Shown here: one piece after another, positions 47,190 through 56,473 of the stretch
Layout of the letters: every line of letters starts with the position of its first letter
How positions within the stretch are numbered: position 1 is the first letter of the stretch
Assembly (NCBI RefSeq): GCF_002419965.1
Contig: NZ_DIHC01000045.1
Location: 1-64,000 of the forward strand
Source of the DNA: Pseudomonas sp. UBA5706
GTDB taxonomy: Bacteria > Pseudomonadota > Gammaproteobacteria > Pseudomonadales > Pseudomonadaceae
Direction: 5' to 3'
DNA length: 64,000 nucleotides
The notes under the pieces: generated by a model
Seen by the model: only the letters and a program-made list of their open reading frames with translations
The model's database searches: none
What the model was told of the DNA's origin: nothing
Position numbers and translations under genes: made by a program

Positions 47190-47396
47190 GTTTGATCGTC
47201 GTCCGGCTGCATTAAAGGATAGGGGCAAGTATCAGCGCGCAGGATAGCGACAATCCCGGCATTTGCCGATCACCCGGTTCGTCGCACGACGTCATCGTGT
47301 TCGTGACGCCACTGGATTTGATGGAACTTCCAGCGCTTCGGCCTGCCGACTACACAGGTGCAGGACACACCGTCCGCTGACAATGGAGGCCCTCTC

Positions 47397-48503
47397 ATGC
47401 CTGATTCAAACGGCAAGGTACGTTATGCAGTTGTCGCAGGAGGCTGGATTTCCCAGGGCGCGTTCATGCCCGGGCTGGAACAGACCGACAACTCGGTGAT
47501 GACAGCGCTGGTCACGGGTGACCCGGTCAAGGCCGACGAACTCGCCGCGCTGTATGACCTTAAGAGCTATCGCTACGACGAGTTCGATGCCCTGCTGCAT
47601 TCGGGCGAAATCGACGCGATTTATCTGGCAACCCCTAACTTCCGTCACCGTGAATTCGCCGTGCCTGCGCTGGAGGCCGGCATCCACGTCCTGCTGGAAA
47701 AGCCCATGGCTGCCAGTGAAGAAGACTGCCTGGCGATCGCCGACGCCGCGAAGCGTTCCGGTGCCAAGTTAATGGTCGCCTATCGCCTGCATTTCGAGCC
47801 CGGCACGGTGGAGATGGTCAACCGCGTACGCTCTGGTGACATTGGCGAGCCGCGGCTGTTTACCGCGACATTCGCCCAAACCACCGACCCGGCCAATCAT
47901 CGGATGCAGAGCGGCTTCGGTGCAGGACCCGTGGCTGATATGGGACCGTATCCGATCAATGCAGTGCGTAGCCTGTTCGCCGCAGAGCCGCTGGAAGTGC
48001 ACGCGGTCGGGATCAAGACGCCGGGGCGAGAGATCAACACGTTCGATACCGTCAGCATCACCCTGCGTTTCGCCGAGGAGCGGCTGGCGACGTTTACTGT
48101 CAGCTACAGTCTGCCTTCCACGGAACGATTCCAGTTGATCGGCAGCAAAGGAGAATTCGAGGCTTCGCCGTGTTTCGGCTTTGGCGAAGGCGTAGGCATC
48201 GCTTACCGTGCAACCATCGACGGCAAGACCACCGAACATCGCCATCCCGTGGTCGATCAGTTCGGCGGTGAGACCCAGTATTTCTCTGACTGCATCCTTC
48301 AGGATCGCGAGCCGGAACCCGATGGCGATGAAGGCTGGCGTGACGTGCGAATCGTGGCAGCCGTGGAGCGCGCGCTGAGCACCGGTCAGCCGCAAAAACT
48401 CGACCCGCTACCAGAACGTCCGGGCATCAGCGTGGAGCAGGCCCGCAGGCTGCCCTTGGCCAAGGTGCCGCCGTATATCAATACGGATGAGCCGAACGCC
48501 TGA
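47397..48503 (+). CDS. Gfo/Idh/MocA-family NAD(P)-dependent oxidoreductase
   Basis: 368 residues. N-terminal Rossmann domain (VRYAVVAGGWISQGAFMPGL, IYLATPNFRHREFAVPALEAG, VLLEKPMAAS) and C-terminal alpha/beta domain. The glycine motif reads VAGGWI, slightly unlike the usual GxGxxG. The EKP motif contains the catalytic lysine. TGGAGG precedes the ATG. Such enzymes oxidise sugars, inositols or similar; close to glucose-fructose oxidoreductase-like proteins. Substrate not predicted. Confidence 0.88.
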   Translation: MPDSNGKVRYAVVAGGWISQGAFMPGLEQTDNSVMTALVTGDPVKADELAALYDLKSYRYDEFDALLHSGEIDAIYLATPNFRHREFAVPALEAGIHVLLEKPMAASEEDCLAIADAAKRSGAKLMVAYRLHFEPGTVEMVNRVRSGDIGEPRLFTATFAQTTDPANHRMQSGFGAGPVADMGPYPINAVRSLFAAEPLEVHAVGIKTPGREINTFDTVSITLRFAEERLATFTVSYSLPSTERFQLIGSKGEFEASPCFGFGEGVGIAYRATIDGKTTEHRHPVVDQFGGETQYFSDCILQDREPEPDGDEGWRDVRIVAAVERALSTGQPQKLDPLPERPGISVEQARRLPLAKVPPYINTDEPNA

Positions 48504-48527
48504 GTTCGTCTCGACTTGACTCACACT

Positions 48528-48570
48528 GCTTGCCGGTGGCGACATGACGCATGTCATCACTGGCAGGCCG
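48528..48570. repeat. REP-type inverted repeat, copy 2
   Basis: GCCGGTGGCGACATG-ACG-CATGTCATCACTGGC hairpin with outer arms CTTGCC/GGCAGG. Same family as the repeat at 40534-40581 (shared GCTTGCCGGTGGYGAC). Confidence 0.7.
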
Positions 48571-48772
48571 GGCTGCCGCAGGCCAAGCGGACCTTTAGAA
48601 GACAGGATGCGAGGGCAGCACGGCTTGCCGGCGCAGGACTTTAACCAACGCCACCGTTGGCACGTGCGCTATTTCTGAAAGGCTGTTTATGGAGGCGTCG
48701 TACCGGTGGCGAGGCGTTGTATAGGCTCACCACGAAGCCATAGGCACCCCGCTTGCGGCTATAAAAATGCGG

Positions 48773-48785
48773 TTGTATGATGTCC
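48773..48785 (+). promoter_or_regulatory. Candidate operator box TTGTATGATGTCC before the aldehyde dehydrogenase gene
   Basis: Matches 12 of 13 bases of the box at 6778-6790 before the SMP-30 lactonase. Lies 113 bp before the start codon. The TTGTATG half-site is typical of FCD-type GntR regulators of sugar acids. Confidence 0.4.
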
Positions 48786-48897
48786 GTTAACTTTCGATAC
48801 CCTCGGGGGTTCTCGCCCTCGACCAGCATGTAACCTCACCGATTCCTGTCAGGCGCACAGCCTGACCGTCTTGACCCAACAATAACAGGAGAAGCAG

Positions 48898-50481
48898 ATG
48901 CCTAATGTACTCGGCGAGAACTTCATCGGCGGCGCCCGCAGTGGCCTCGGCGAAGCGCGCCACAAGAGTCTGGATGCAACGACCGGCGAAGCCCTGCCTT
49001 ACACCTTCCATCAAGCCACGGACGGCGAAATCGACGCCGCAGCGCTGGCGGCCAAAGGCGCGTTTCTCGAATACCGCCAATTGAGCCCGGCACGTCGCGC
49101 GGAATTCCTCGACGCCATCGCCGACGAACTGGATGCCCTGGGTGATGACTTCGTCGCGCTGGTCTGTCAGGAAACCGCCCTGCCTGCCGGTCGCATCCAG
49201 GGCGAACGCGGGCGTACCAGCGGCCAGATGCGCCTGTTCGCCAAAGTCCTGCGTCGCGGCGATTTCCTGGGCGCGCGCATCGATCAGGCATTGCCGGATC
49301 GCAAGCCGCTGCCACGGGTTGACTTGCGGCAGTACCGCATCGGTGTAGGCCCAATCGCTGTATTCGGCGCGAGCAACTTCCCGCTGGCGTTCTCTACCGC
49401 CGGCGGCGATACGGCCTCGGCGCTGGCAGCTGGCTGCCCTGTGGTGGTCAAGGCACACAGCGGACACGTGGCTACGGCTGATCTGGTGGGCAACGCAATC
49501 ATTCGCGCCGCCGAAAAAACCGGCATGCCCAAAGGCGTATTCAACATGATCTTCGGCAGCGGCGTGGGCGAAGGTCTGGTCAAGCACCCGGCCATTCAAG
49601 GCGTCGGCTTCACCGGTTCGCTGCACGGTGGTAATGCGTTGTGCAAACTGGCGGCAGAACGTGAGCAACCGATCCCGGTCTTCGCCGAAATGTCGAGCAT
49701 CAACCCGGTGGTTCTATTGCCGGGCGCCCTGGCCGCTCGTGGTGCAACCATCGCTTCCGAACTGGCCGGTTCGGTGGTCATGGGCGCCGGTCAGTTCTGC
49801 ACCAATCCGGGCGTGGTGATCGGGATTCGCTCCCCTGCCCTGAGCGCGTTCACCGAGCAGCTCAAAGAGCACATGGCCGGCCAGGCGCCACAAACCATGC
49901 TCAACGAAGGCGGCTTGCGCAGCTACGGCAAAGGCGTGCAGAAATTGCTGGAGCACCCGAGTGTCACGCATCTGGCTGGCAACCCGCAGTCGGGCCGCCA
50001 GGCTCAGGCGCAGTTGTTCAAGGCAGACGTCAGCATGTTGCTCAATGGCGATGAACTGCTGCAAGAAGAGGTATTCGGTCCGACGACGCTGCTGATTGAA
50101 GTCGCTGACGATGCCGAACTCAAAGCCGCCCTGCTGGCCTTGCGCGGTCAACTGACGGCGACATTGATTGGTGAAACCGCCGACTTGCAAAAGTACCAAT
50201 GGCTGGTGCCGGTACTGGAAGAGAAAGTCGGTCGTATTCTGGTCAACGGCTACCCGACCGGCGTGGAAGTGTCGGATGCGATGGTCCATGGCGGGCCGTA
50301 TCCGGCGACTTCCGACGCCCGCGGCACGTCGGTCGGCACCCTGGCGATCGATCGCTTCCTGCGCCCGGTCTGCTACCAGAACTATCCAGACAGCTTGCTC
50401 CCGGCTGCGCTGCAAAACGCCAACCCGCTGGGGCTCAAGCGCCTGGTCAACGGCGAGTGGAGCAGCGACGTCATCGCATGA
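48898..50481 (+). CDS. Aldehyde dehydrogenase (alpha-ketoglutarate semialdehyde type, NADP)
   Basis: 527 residues, the length of ketoglutaric semialdehyde dehydrogenases, which finish the oxidative breakdown of pentoses, glucarate/galactarate or hydroxyproline to 2-oxoglutarate. Catalytic C301 in GQFCTNPG and E264 in FAEMSSINP; cofactor region VFGASNFPLAFSTAGGDTASALAAG and GVGFTGSLHGG. The other pathway genes are not adjacent, unlike in many pseudomonads. A strong terminator follows. Confidence 0.9.
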   Translation: MPNVLGENFIGGARSGLGEARHKSLDATTGEALPYTFHQATDGEIDAAALAAKGAFLEYRQLSPARRAEFLDAIADELDALGDDFVALVCQETALPAGRIQGERGRTSGQMRLFAKVLRRGDFLGARIDQALPDRKPLPRVDLRQYRIGVGPIAVFGASNFPLAFSTAGGDTASALAAGCPVVVKAHSGHVATADLVGNAIIRAAEKTGMPKGVFNMIFGSGVGEGLVKHPAIQGVGFTGSLHGGNALCKLAAEREQPIPVFAEMSSINPVVLLPGALAARGATIASELAGSVVMGAGQFCTNPGVVIGIRSPALSAFTEQLKEHMAGQAPQTMLNEGGLRSYGKGVQKLLEHPSVTHLAGNPQSGRQAQAQLFKADVSMLLNGDELLQEEVFGPTTLLIEVADDAELKAALLALRGQLTATLIGETADLQKYQWLVPVLEEKVGRILVNGYPTGVEVSDAMVHGGPYPATSDARGTSVGTLAIDRFLRPVCYQNYPDSLLPAALQNANPLGLKRLVNGEWSSDVIA

Positions 50482-50502
50482 TGGGTGTTTGATCCGCTGA
50501 AC

Positions 50503-50539
50503 GAACGGCGCGCCCCGCACAGGACGCGCCGTTTTTTTT
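50503..50539 (+). terminator. Rho-independent terminator of the aldehyde dehydrogenase gene
   Basis: AACGGCGCG / CGCGCCGTT stem with a CCCCGCACAGGA loop, followed by a run of T, 22 bp after the stop. Confidence 0.9.
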
Positions 50540-50626
50540 GCCTGCTGCGGGCATTGCCAGCAACAGCCTGCGCGACTAGCATCGCCGCTCATCAATCGAT
50601 CCATACATGCAACAGCGGACACCGAT

Positions 50627-50968
50627 ATGCACGACGAACTCCAGATCATCGACCTGCTGCAAGGTACCGGCAAAGCGGCGGTCAAGGGCGCGCTGATCAC
50701 CACGCAATATACCGGCACCCTGGAAGACGGCACGGTGTTCGACTCATCCTGGGAGCGCGGCAAGCCGTTCCAGTGCGTGATCGGCACGGGGCGGGTGATC
50801 AAGGGCTGGGATCAAGGCCTGATGGGCATGCAGGTCGGCGGCAAACGCAAGCTGCTGGTGCCCTCGCACCTGGCCTATGGCGAGCGCAGCATGGGCGCCC
50901 ACATCAAGCCGGATTCGAACCTGGTATTCGAGATTGAACTGCTGGAAGTGCTGACGCGGGAGGGCTGA
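50627..50968 (+). CDS. FKBP-type peptidyl-prolyl isomerase
   Basis: 113-residue single-domain FKBP with active-site signatures: GTLEDGTVFDSSWERGKPF, VIKGWDQGLMGMQVGGKRKLLVPSHLAYGER and LVFEIELLEV. No signal peptide, so cytoplasmic. Catalyses cis/trans isomerisation of X-Pro bonds. Stands alone. Confidence 0.94.
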   Translation: MHDELQIIDLLQGTGKAAVKGALITTQYTGTLEDGTVFDSSWERGKPFQCVIGTGRVIKGWDQGLMGMQVGGKRKLLVPSHLAYGERSMGAHIKPDSNLVFEIELLEVLTREG

Positions 50969-51107
50969 ACAGAACGGATTGCAACGGCGCGCGGGGCAGG
51001 TCTCTTCATTTCGGCTAGCACGGCACACGAACAACGGCGGCTGCCCAGCGGTGCCGATTCAAGGATCGGCTGCAGGCCCGACGGCGTGCACAGGCAGTAC
51101 GATGAGC

Positions 51108-53501
51108 CTACGAAGCCACCCCTGCCCCCGCTTTCATCAATACATTCGCCAGCTTGCGCGCCAGTTCTTCTTCCTTATACGGCTTCTGCACGATCAGTTG
51201 CTGGTCCACGTCGAGAATGTCGATATCGGCGAAGCCTGTGATGAACATGATCGGTAGCCCGGGGTATTCGCGCTTGACGATGTCGGCCAGTTCGGCGCCG
51301 GTCATGTTCGGCATGGCGAAGTCGGTCAATACCAGTTCGATCGCTGAATCGATCTTCTTCAGCGCATCGTCTCCATTCTCGGCTTCGACCACTGAATAGC
51401 CCAGCGAGCTGAGCATCATTGACGTCACCGAGCGCACCTGAGCATCGTCATCGACCAGCAAAATGGTGCGCTGCAAGTCATCGGGGTTAGCGTGTCCGGG
51501 CATGTCCGACAGGCTGACCACCGGGCTGGCAATGCGGGCGATACTGGGCAGGAACACCTTGATCGTCGTCCCGGCGTTTTCGGCAGTGTCGATACTGACC
51601 CCGCCGCTGGATTGTTTGGCAAAGCCGAAAACCTGCGCCAGACCCAGCCCCGAGCCCTTGCCTACGGCCTTGGTGGTAAAAAATGGCTCGAACGCCTTGG
51701 CCAGCACTTGCTCGCTCATGCCACAACCGGAGTCGCTGACCGAGAGCACCACATAGGCCCCTGGGTCAGGGTCTTCGGGGCGTTGCGGCAAGCGATAGAC
51801 GATCTCGTTCCAGGTGCTCAGGCGCAGCTGACCGCCCTGGGCCATGGCGTCCCGCGCGTTGATGGCCAGGTTGAGAATGATCATCTCGGTCTGCGTCGGG
51901 TCGACCAGCGCACTCCATAGATCATCGGCCAGCTCGGTTTCCACCCAGACACTGCCGCCCAACGCCCGGCCGAGCAGCTCACGCATACCACCGATGGTGT
52001 CGTTGAGGTTGAGGGCCACCGGCTCCAGGCGTTGCCGTCGGGAGAAAGACAGCAACTGGCTGGTCAGCTTGGCGCCGCGTTCGCCGGCCGAGCGGATGTT
52101 CTGCAAGCGCTGCGGTGATTTGGTGAACACGCCCTTCTCCAGGTCCCGAGCGAGGAAGTTGGCGCTGGTGAGGATCACCGTCAGCAGGTTATTGAAATCG
52201 TGCGCCACCCCCGCAGTGAGCTGCCCGACCACTTCTAGGCGCTGCATCTGCTGCAGCGCTGCCTCCACCCGCTCGCGCTCCTTAATCTGGTCGCGCAAAC
52301 GTTTATTGGTCGCTGCCAGTTCGTCGACCACCGCGCGCTCGCTGCTGATGTCGCGCACAGCGGCGTACATCAGCCCTTCATCGGGCACTATGGTCCAGGA
52401 CAGCCAGCGGAAGCCGCCGTCGGCATGTCGCATCCGGTTGACGAAACGCGTGGTCACGTTGCCCTGAGCCACACTGGCGGTCTCGCGCAGCGTCGCTTCC
52501 AGATCGTCCAGGTGGATCAGCTCCCCCAGTGACTGTGTATGAAAATCGGCACGAGCCCAACCCAGTGTGCTTTCCCACGCCGGATTCAGGGCTATTGGGG
52601 TCATGTCGAAACGCAGCACGCCGAGCAGTTCGCGCGACAGCTCCCAGGTACGGTCCCGTTCGCGGGTCCGCTGCACCACGCGCTCACCGAGAATCTCGTT
52701 GAGCTGATGCAGCGCCTGGGTCGCCTGCTTGCGCTCGCTGATATCCTGCATGACGCCGGTAAAGCGTACGCACTTGCCATCCTCGAATAACGAACGACCA
52801 TTGGAGAATACCCAGCGCTCGCCTTCACCTTCCGTCAGCAGGCGATGTTCGATCTGAAACCCGGTGTCAGCCGCCAGCGCCGCGATGACCTTGTCTTGCA
52901 GCAGGTCACGGTCGTCCGGGTGGCATCGGGCAAACATAAACGCCATGCTCACTACTGCGTCCGCGGGCACGCCGTACAGCGCCTTGCAGCGCTCGTCCCA
53001 GAGCAGGGTTTCAGTGCGCGGATCATACGTCCATACGCCCATTTCGGCCGCTTCGATCGCCAGATGCGCACGCACCTCGGCATCTTGCAGGGTGGCTTCG
53101 GCGTGCTGCCGCTTTTCCCGCTCACGCACTTCGGAAACGGCACGGAACACTGCCTTGGGCAGCATCTTCAGGTTCTGCTTGAGCACATAGTCGATAGCGC
53201 CCATGCGCATCATCTCTACCGCGTGCTGCTCGCCAAAGATCCCTGACAGGAAGATGAACGGGGTTTGCGGCGCTAGGCGCTGGGCGGTGTTAAGCACCTC
53301 GGGCCCGGATGAACCGGGCAGCAGGTAATCGCTGAGAATCAGATGAAAACGTCCGGCCGATAACTCTCGCTCCACGTCTTGATGGTTGTAGACCAGGGTG
53401 GCGTCGATGTTGAGCCCGCTGGTCTCCAGCGTGAGCAGGGTCAGTTCAGCGTCATGCGGACTGTCTTCAACCAGAAGCAGTTTAAGTAGCGTTAGCGGCA
53501 T
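51108..53501 (-). CDS. Hybrid histidine kinase REC-PAS-PAS-HisKA-HATPase-REC
   Basis: 797 residues, soluble. N-terminal receiver with D58 (LILSDYLLPG), a first PAS (about 140-260, VWTYDPRTETLLWDE), a second PAS (about 290-400), phospho-acceptor H434 in GVAHDFNNLL, HATPase (NARDAMAQGG, GCGM, GKGSGLGLAQVFGF), then a second receiver with D727 (LTDFAMPNMTG). It ends the signalling cluster and follows a response-regulator gene by 79 bp. It could receive phosphate from the phytochrome through the N-terminal receiver. Confidence 0.94.
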   Translation of the reverse strand: MPLTLLKLLLVEDSPHDAELTLLTLETSGLNIDATLVYNHQDVERELSAGRFHLILSDYLLPGSSGPEVLNTAQRLAPQTPFIFLSGIFGEQHAVEMMRMGAIDYVLKQNLKMLPKAVFRAVSEVREREKRQHAEATLQDAEVRAHLAIEAAEMGVWTYDPRTETLLWDERCKALYGVPADAVVSMAFMFARCHPDDRDLLQDKVIAALAADTGFQIEHRLLTEGEGERWVFSNGRSLFEDGKCVRFTGVMQDISERKQATQALHQLNEILGERVVQRTRERDRTWELSRELLGVLRFDMTPIALNPAWESTLGWARADFHTQSLGELIHLDDLEATLRETASVAQGNVTTRFVNRMRHADGGFRWLSWTIVPDEGLMYAAVRDISSERAVVDELAATNKRLRDQIKERERVEAALQQMQRLEVVGQLTAGVAHDFNNLLTVILTSANFLARDLEKGVFTKSPQRLQNIRSAGERGAKLTSQLLSFSRRQRLEPVALNLNDTIGGMRELLGRALGGSVWVETELADDLWSALVDPTQTEMIILNLAINARDAMAQGGQLRLSTWNEIVYRLPQRPEDPDPGAYVVLSVSDSGCGMSEQVLAKAFEPFFTTKAVGKGSGLGLAQVFGFAKQSSGGVSIDTAENAGTTIKVFLPSIARIASPVVSLSDMPGHANPDDLQRTILLVDDDAQVRSVTSMMLSSLGYSVVEAENGDDALKKIDSAIELVLTDFAMPNMTGAELADIVKREYPGLPIMFITGFADIDILDVDQQLIVQKPYKEEELARKLANVLMKAGAGVAS

Positions 53502-53580
53502 GATTAGTCGTTCGTTTATTGCGCAAAGGCCCTCGCCGGCCGCGGTTCGCGGGACGGTTCAGGCCATGGAGTCCGGCCAA

Positions 53581-54042
53581 TCAGGAGCCAGGGCGGCGTG
53601 CCAGCCGCAACGAGCCAGGCGGCGGCTCGTTGAGAACGGCCCAGAACACCCCGAGATCAGAAATGGCCGAGACGAATTCCTTGAATTCGACCGGCTTGAC
53701 CACGTAAGCGTTCACCCCCAATGCATACGCACGTTGCAAATCAGGTTCCTCGCGAGAGGACGTCAGCATAACCACCGGAATACTGCGCAATTCCTCGGCC
53801 TCGCGGATGGCTTTCAAAACCTCCAGGCCATCAAGCTTGGGCAACTTCAGATCCAGCAACATCACCGCCGGATTGCCCGCCACACGATCATGATGCTGGC
53901 CCCGGCGGAACAGATAGTCCAGCGCTTCGGCGCCGTCCCTCAGCACAATGACTTCATTGGCCAGCTGGCTGCGTTCCAAAGCGACGAGGGTCAGCTCCAG
54001 ATCGTTGGGATTATCTTCCACCAGAAGAATGGGTTTGAGCAC
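53581..54042 (-). CDS. Single-domain response regulator (Rcp1 type)
   Basis: 153 residues consisting of one receiver: D9-D10 pair region (VEDNPNDLEL), phospho-acceptor D64 (LLDLKLPKLDG), conserved T/S in MLTSSREEPD and K in YVVKPVEF. No output domain. This is the type (Rcp1-like) that accompanies bacteriophytochromes; it begins 19 bp after the phytochrome stop, so it is probably its cognate partner. Confidence 0.94.
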   Translation of the reverse strand: MLKPILLVEDNPNDLELTLVALERSQLANEVIVLRDGAEALDYLFRRGQHHDRVAGNPAVMLLDLKLPKLDGLEVLKAIREAEELRSIPVVMLTSSREEPDLQRAYALGVNAYVVKPVEFKEFVSAISDLGVFWAVLNEPPPGSLRLARRPGS

Positions 54043-54061
54043 TGGGCGTCTCCTCGGACAC

Positions 54062-56317
54062 TCAAAGGGTTACAGTGAGGCTGCGCTTGGGTAGCGCAAA
54101 ATAAAAGGTGGCTCCTTGCCCCAACTCGCTCTGGGCCCATACCGAACCATCATGGCGCTCGATGATCCGACGCACACTGGCCAGGCCAATTCCGGTGCCT
54201 TCAAACTCTTCCATCCGGTGCAAGCGCTGAAACACCCCGAACAGCTTGCCGGCATATTGCATGTCGAAACCCACACCGTTGTCGCGGATGTACACCACCA
54301 CATTGCGGTCTTCTTCGTAACTGCCGATCTCGATCACCGCAGCGCTTTGATTGCGGCTGTACTTGATGGCATTGGACAGCAAGTTGCGCATGGCCAAATG
54401 CAGGAACGCAGCATCGGCGATCAGTACCGGCAAGGGTTCGGAGATACGCCACTGCAGGTCGCGACCTTCATAATCGGGGAGCATTTCCCGACGGATGGAT
54501 TCGACCATCGCGTTCAGGTCCACTTCCGAGTAACGCATGGCCGAACGACCCATCTGCGAGAAGCTCAGTAGATTGTCGACCAGCGTGCCAGCGAAACGCG
54601 CCGATTCACTGATGTTGTCCAAAAAACGCACCCCGCGCTCGGACAGCTTGCCGCCTTCGATGTCGTTCAACAGTTCGGCGTAGCCGGCGATGTGACGCAA
54701 AGGCGCACGCAAGTCGTGGGACACGCTATAGGAAAACGCTTCGAGTTCCTTGTTGGATTTTTTCAGTTCTTCGGCCAGCGCGGCCATTTCCTCGGCCTTG
54801 CGCAGCACAATGCCCAACACCGCCGCGCGCAGCTCCACCACGCCCTCGATGTCCAGTTCGTCCCACGGCCGCGAGTAGCCGCGCATGGTTTGCTGCCAGA
54901 GGGCAAAGCTGTGGCGCGGGCTGAGCGAACCGCTCTCGCTGAGGGTTTTTTCCGGCTTGCCGGCCCAGTTGACCACCCTGACGTACTCGGGCCGGAACCA
55001 GATAATGTAATTGGAATGCAGCTCGGAGATCGCCATGGCCAACACGCCGCTGACCGATTGGCTCAGCTGCGGCAGCTCGGGAATATCGCGACCGACGTTG
55101 TCACAGGCAAACACCTCGTGGGAGCCGCGCGCGCTCAGCCACTGAGTCAGGTCGTATATATGCTGGCGCTCCGGCGTCTGGCCATAGACATCCAGCGTCG
55201 CTTCGGAGATCACGGCGGCGCCGCTTGCCTGGACGAAGTCCAGCAGTACCTCCGGCATCGCCTGCAGGCCACGGGTGACACTGTCCAGGTCGGCCATCGA
55301 GGCGAGCATCTGCACGATCTGGCGGCGCAGGCTGAGCATGCGCTGGCTCTTGATCTGGGCCTGCTTGGTTTCGATCTGCAGGGACAATACGCTGCCCAAC
55401 AGTTCGCAGGCCGTGCGGGTCTGGAAACTCACCGGGCGGGGCGTAGCATGGTGACAGGATATGAGACCCCACAATTGACCACCCACCACGATGGAAATCG
55501 ACATCGAGGCCAAGGTCTGCATGTTGCGCATGTACTGCAGATGCACCGGCGATACGCTGCGCAGCGTGGCGAAACTCAGGTCCAGGGGCGCACCGGTCAG
55601 CGGGTTATTGGCCGGCACCAGCGGTGATGGGCGATAGTTGGCATCCTCGATCACACGAACGCGGTTGGCCAGGTACAATGCCCTGGCCTGTGCGGGAATA
55701 TCGGCAGCAGGGAAGCTGAGTCCCTCATAGCGCTGATAGCCCTCATCGGCCACTTCGGCATACACCTGCCCGCTGCCGTCGGCATCGAAACGGTACGCCT
55801 TGACCCGTGCAAACCCGGTGATGCGCTTGACCTCCGCCACCGACCGCTGGCTCAACGCTTCGATGGTCTCGGTTTCTTCCATCTGGCTGATGAACGTACG
55901 CATCAGCGGATAAACGTTGCCGTATGCCGAACTCATGTCGCTGGCCGGCTCGAATTCGGCGATCAGGACCTGATCATGGCGGTGCACCATCATCGCCATC
56001 GGCATGCCTGCGCGCGTCCCCTCAAGGAAACGTACATCGCCCACGTGGAAAGGGTTCTGGTCGTCGTCGGGCAGCGCCGCCAGACGTTCCAGCAAACGCT
56101 GACAATCGTCGAACACACGCGGCAGCTCGGCGCCGATAAGGGTCTGCGGCTCCATGCCCAGCCAACTGAGGACGTTGGCGCTGACCTGGACGATGGTCAT
56201 CGTCGTTTCGTCGAAGACCAGCAAGAATCCCTGCGGCTGGATACTGCCGGGAATCTGGATCGGCTCGCGGGCGCAGTTATCGATCGCGCTTTGGAGAAGT
56301 TCCGGGCTGAGGGTCAA
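54062..56317 (-). CDS. bphP: Bacteriophytochrome histidine kinase
   Basis: 751 residues: PAS (1-120), GAF (about 135-305), PHY (about 320-500), HisKA with H534 (YSVSHDLRAPLRH), HATPase (NLLSNAIKYSR, DNGVGFD, GTGIGLASV). The chromophore site looks intact: C15 in DNCAREPIQIPGSIQP is the N-terminal biliverdin-linking cysteine, D206 in FPAADIPAQAR, and conserved histidines in VHLQYMRNM and LISCHHAT. It should switch between red and far-red forms and phosphorylate the next gene's receiver. No heme oxygenase (bphO) gene is adjacent, so biliverdin must come from elsewhere. Confidence 0.96.
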   Translation of the reverse strand: MTLSPELLQSAIDNCAREPIQIPGSIQPQGFLLVFDETTMTIVQVSANVLSWLGMEPQTLIGAELPRVFDDCQRLLERLAALPDDDQNPFHVGDVRFLEGTRAGMPMAMMVHRHDQVLIAEFEPASDMSSAYGNVYPLMRTFISQMEETETIEALSQRSVAEVKRITGFARVKAYRFDADGSGQVYAEVADEGYQRYEGLSFPAADIPAQARALYLANRVRVIEDANYRPSPLVPANNPLTGAPLDLSFATLRSVSPVHLQYMRNMQTLASMSISIVVGGQLWGLISCHHATPRPVSFQTRTACELLGSVLSLQIETKQAQIKSQRMLSLRRQIVQMLASMADLDSVTRGLQAMPEVLLDFVQASGAAVISEATLDVYGQTPERQHIYDLTQWLSARGSHEVFACDNVGRDIPELPQLSQSVSGVLAMAISELHSNYIIWFRPEYVRVVNWAGKPEKTLSESGSLSPRHSFALWQQTMRGYSRPWDELDIEGVVELRAAVLGIVLRKAEEMAALAEELKKSNKELEAFSYSVSHDLRAPLRHIAGYAELLNDIEGGKLSERGVRFLDNISESARFAGTLVDNLLSFSQMGRSAMRYSEVDLNAMVESIRREMLPDYEGRDLQWRISEPLPVLIADAAFLHLAMRNLLSNAIKYSRNQSAAVIEIGSYEEDRNVVVYIRDNGVGFDMQYAGKLFGVFQRLHRMEEFEGTGIGLASVRRIIERHDGSVWAQSELGQGATFYFALPKRSLTVTL

Positions 56318-56473
56318 AACTGGATCTCCTTCACCTCCAACGCATTCAACGCGAATGCTCGTTAGCGGTGCGTGCCCCTAGGGTTGGCACTGATTTGAAT
56401 TGGCGTAAACATTAACAAAATTTGTACCGCCGTGGCGCGTTGCCCACTGATATCGCTGGAAAAATCCCCGGGA

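Larger units (their letters stand above)
48504..48897. other. Intergenic region before the aldehyde dehydrogenase gene
   Basis: About 390 bp without a gene. It contains the REP hairpin at 48528-48570 and the shared box at 48773-48785. The sequence ACAGGAGA directly before ATG 48898 is the ribosome-binding site. Confidence 0.6.
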
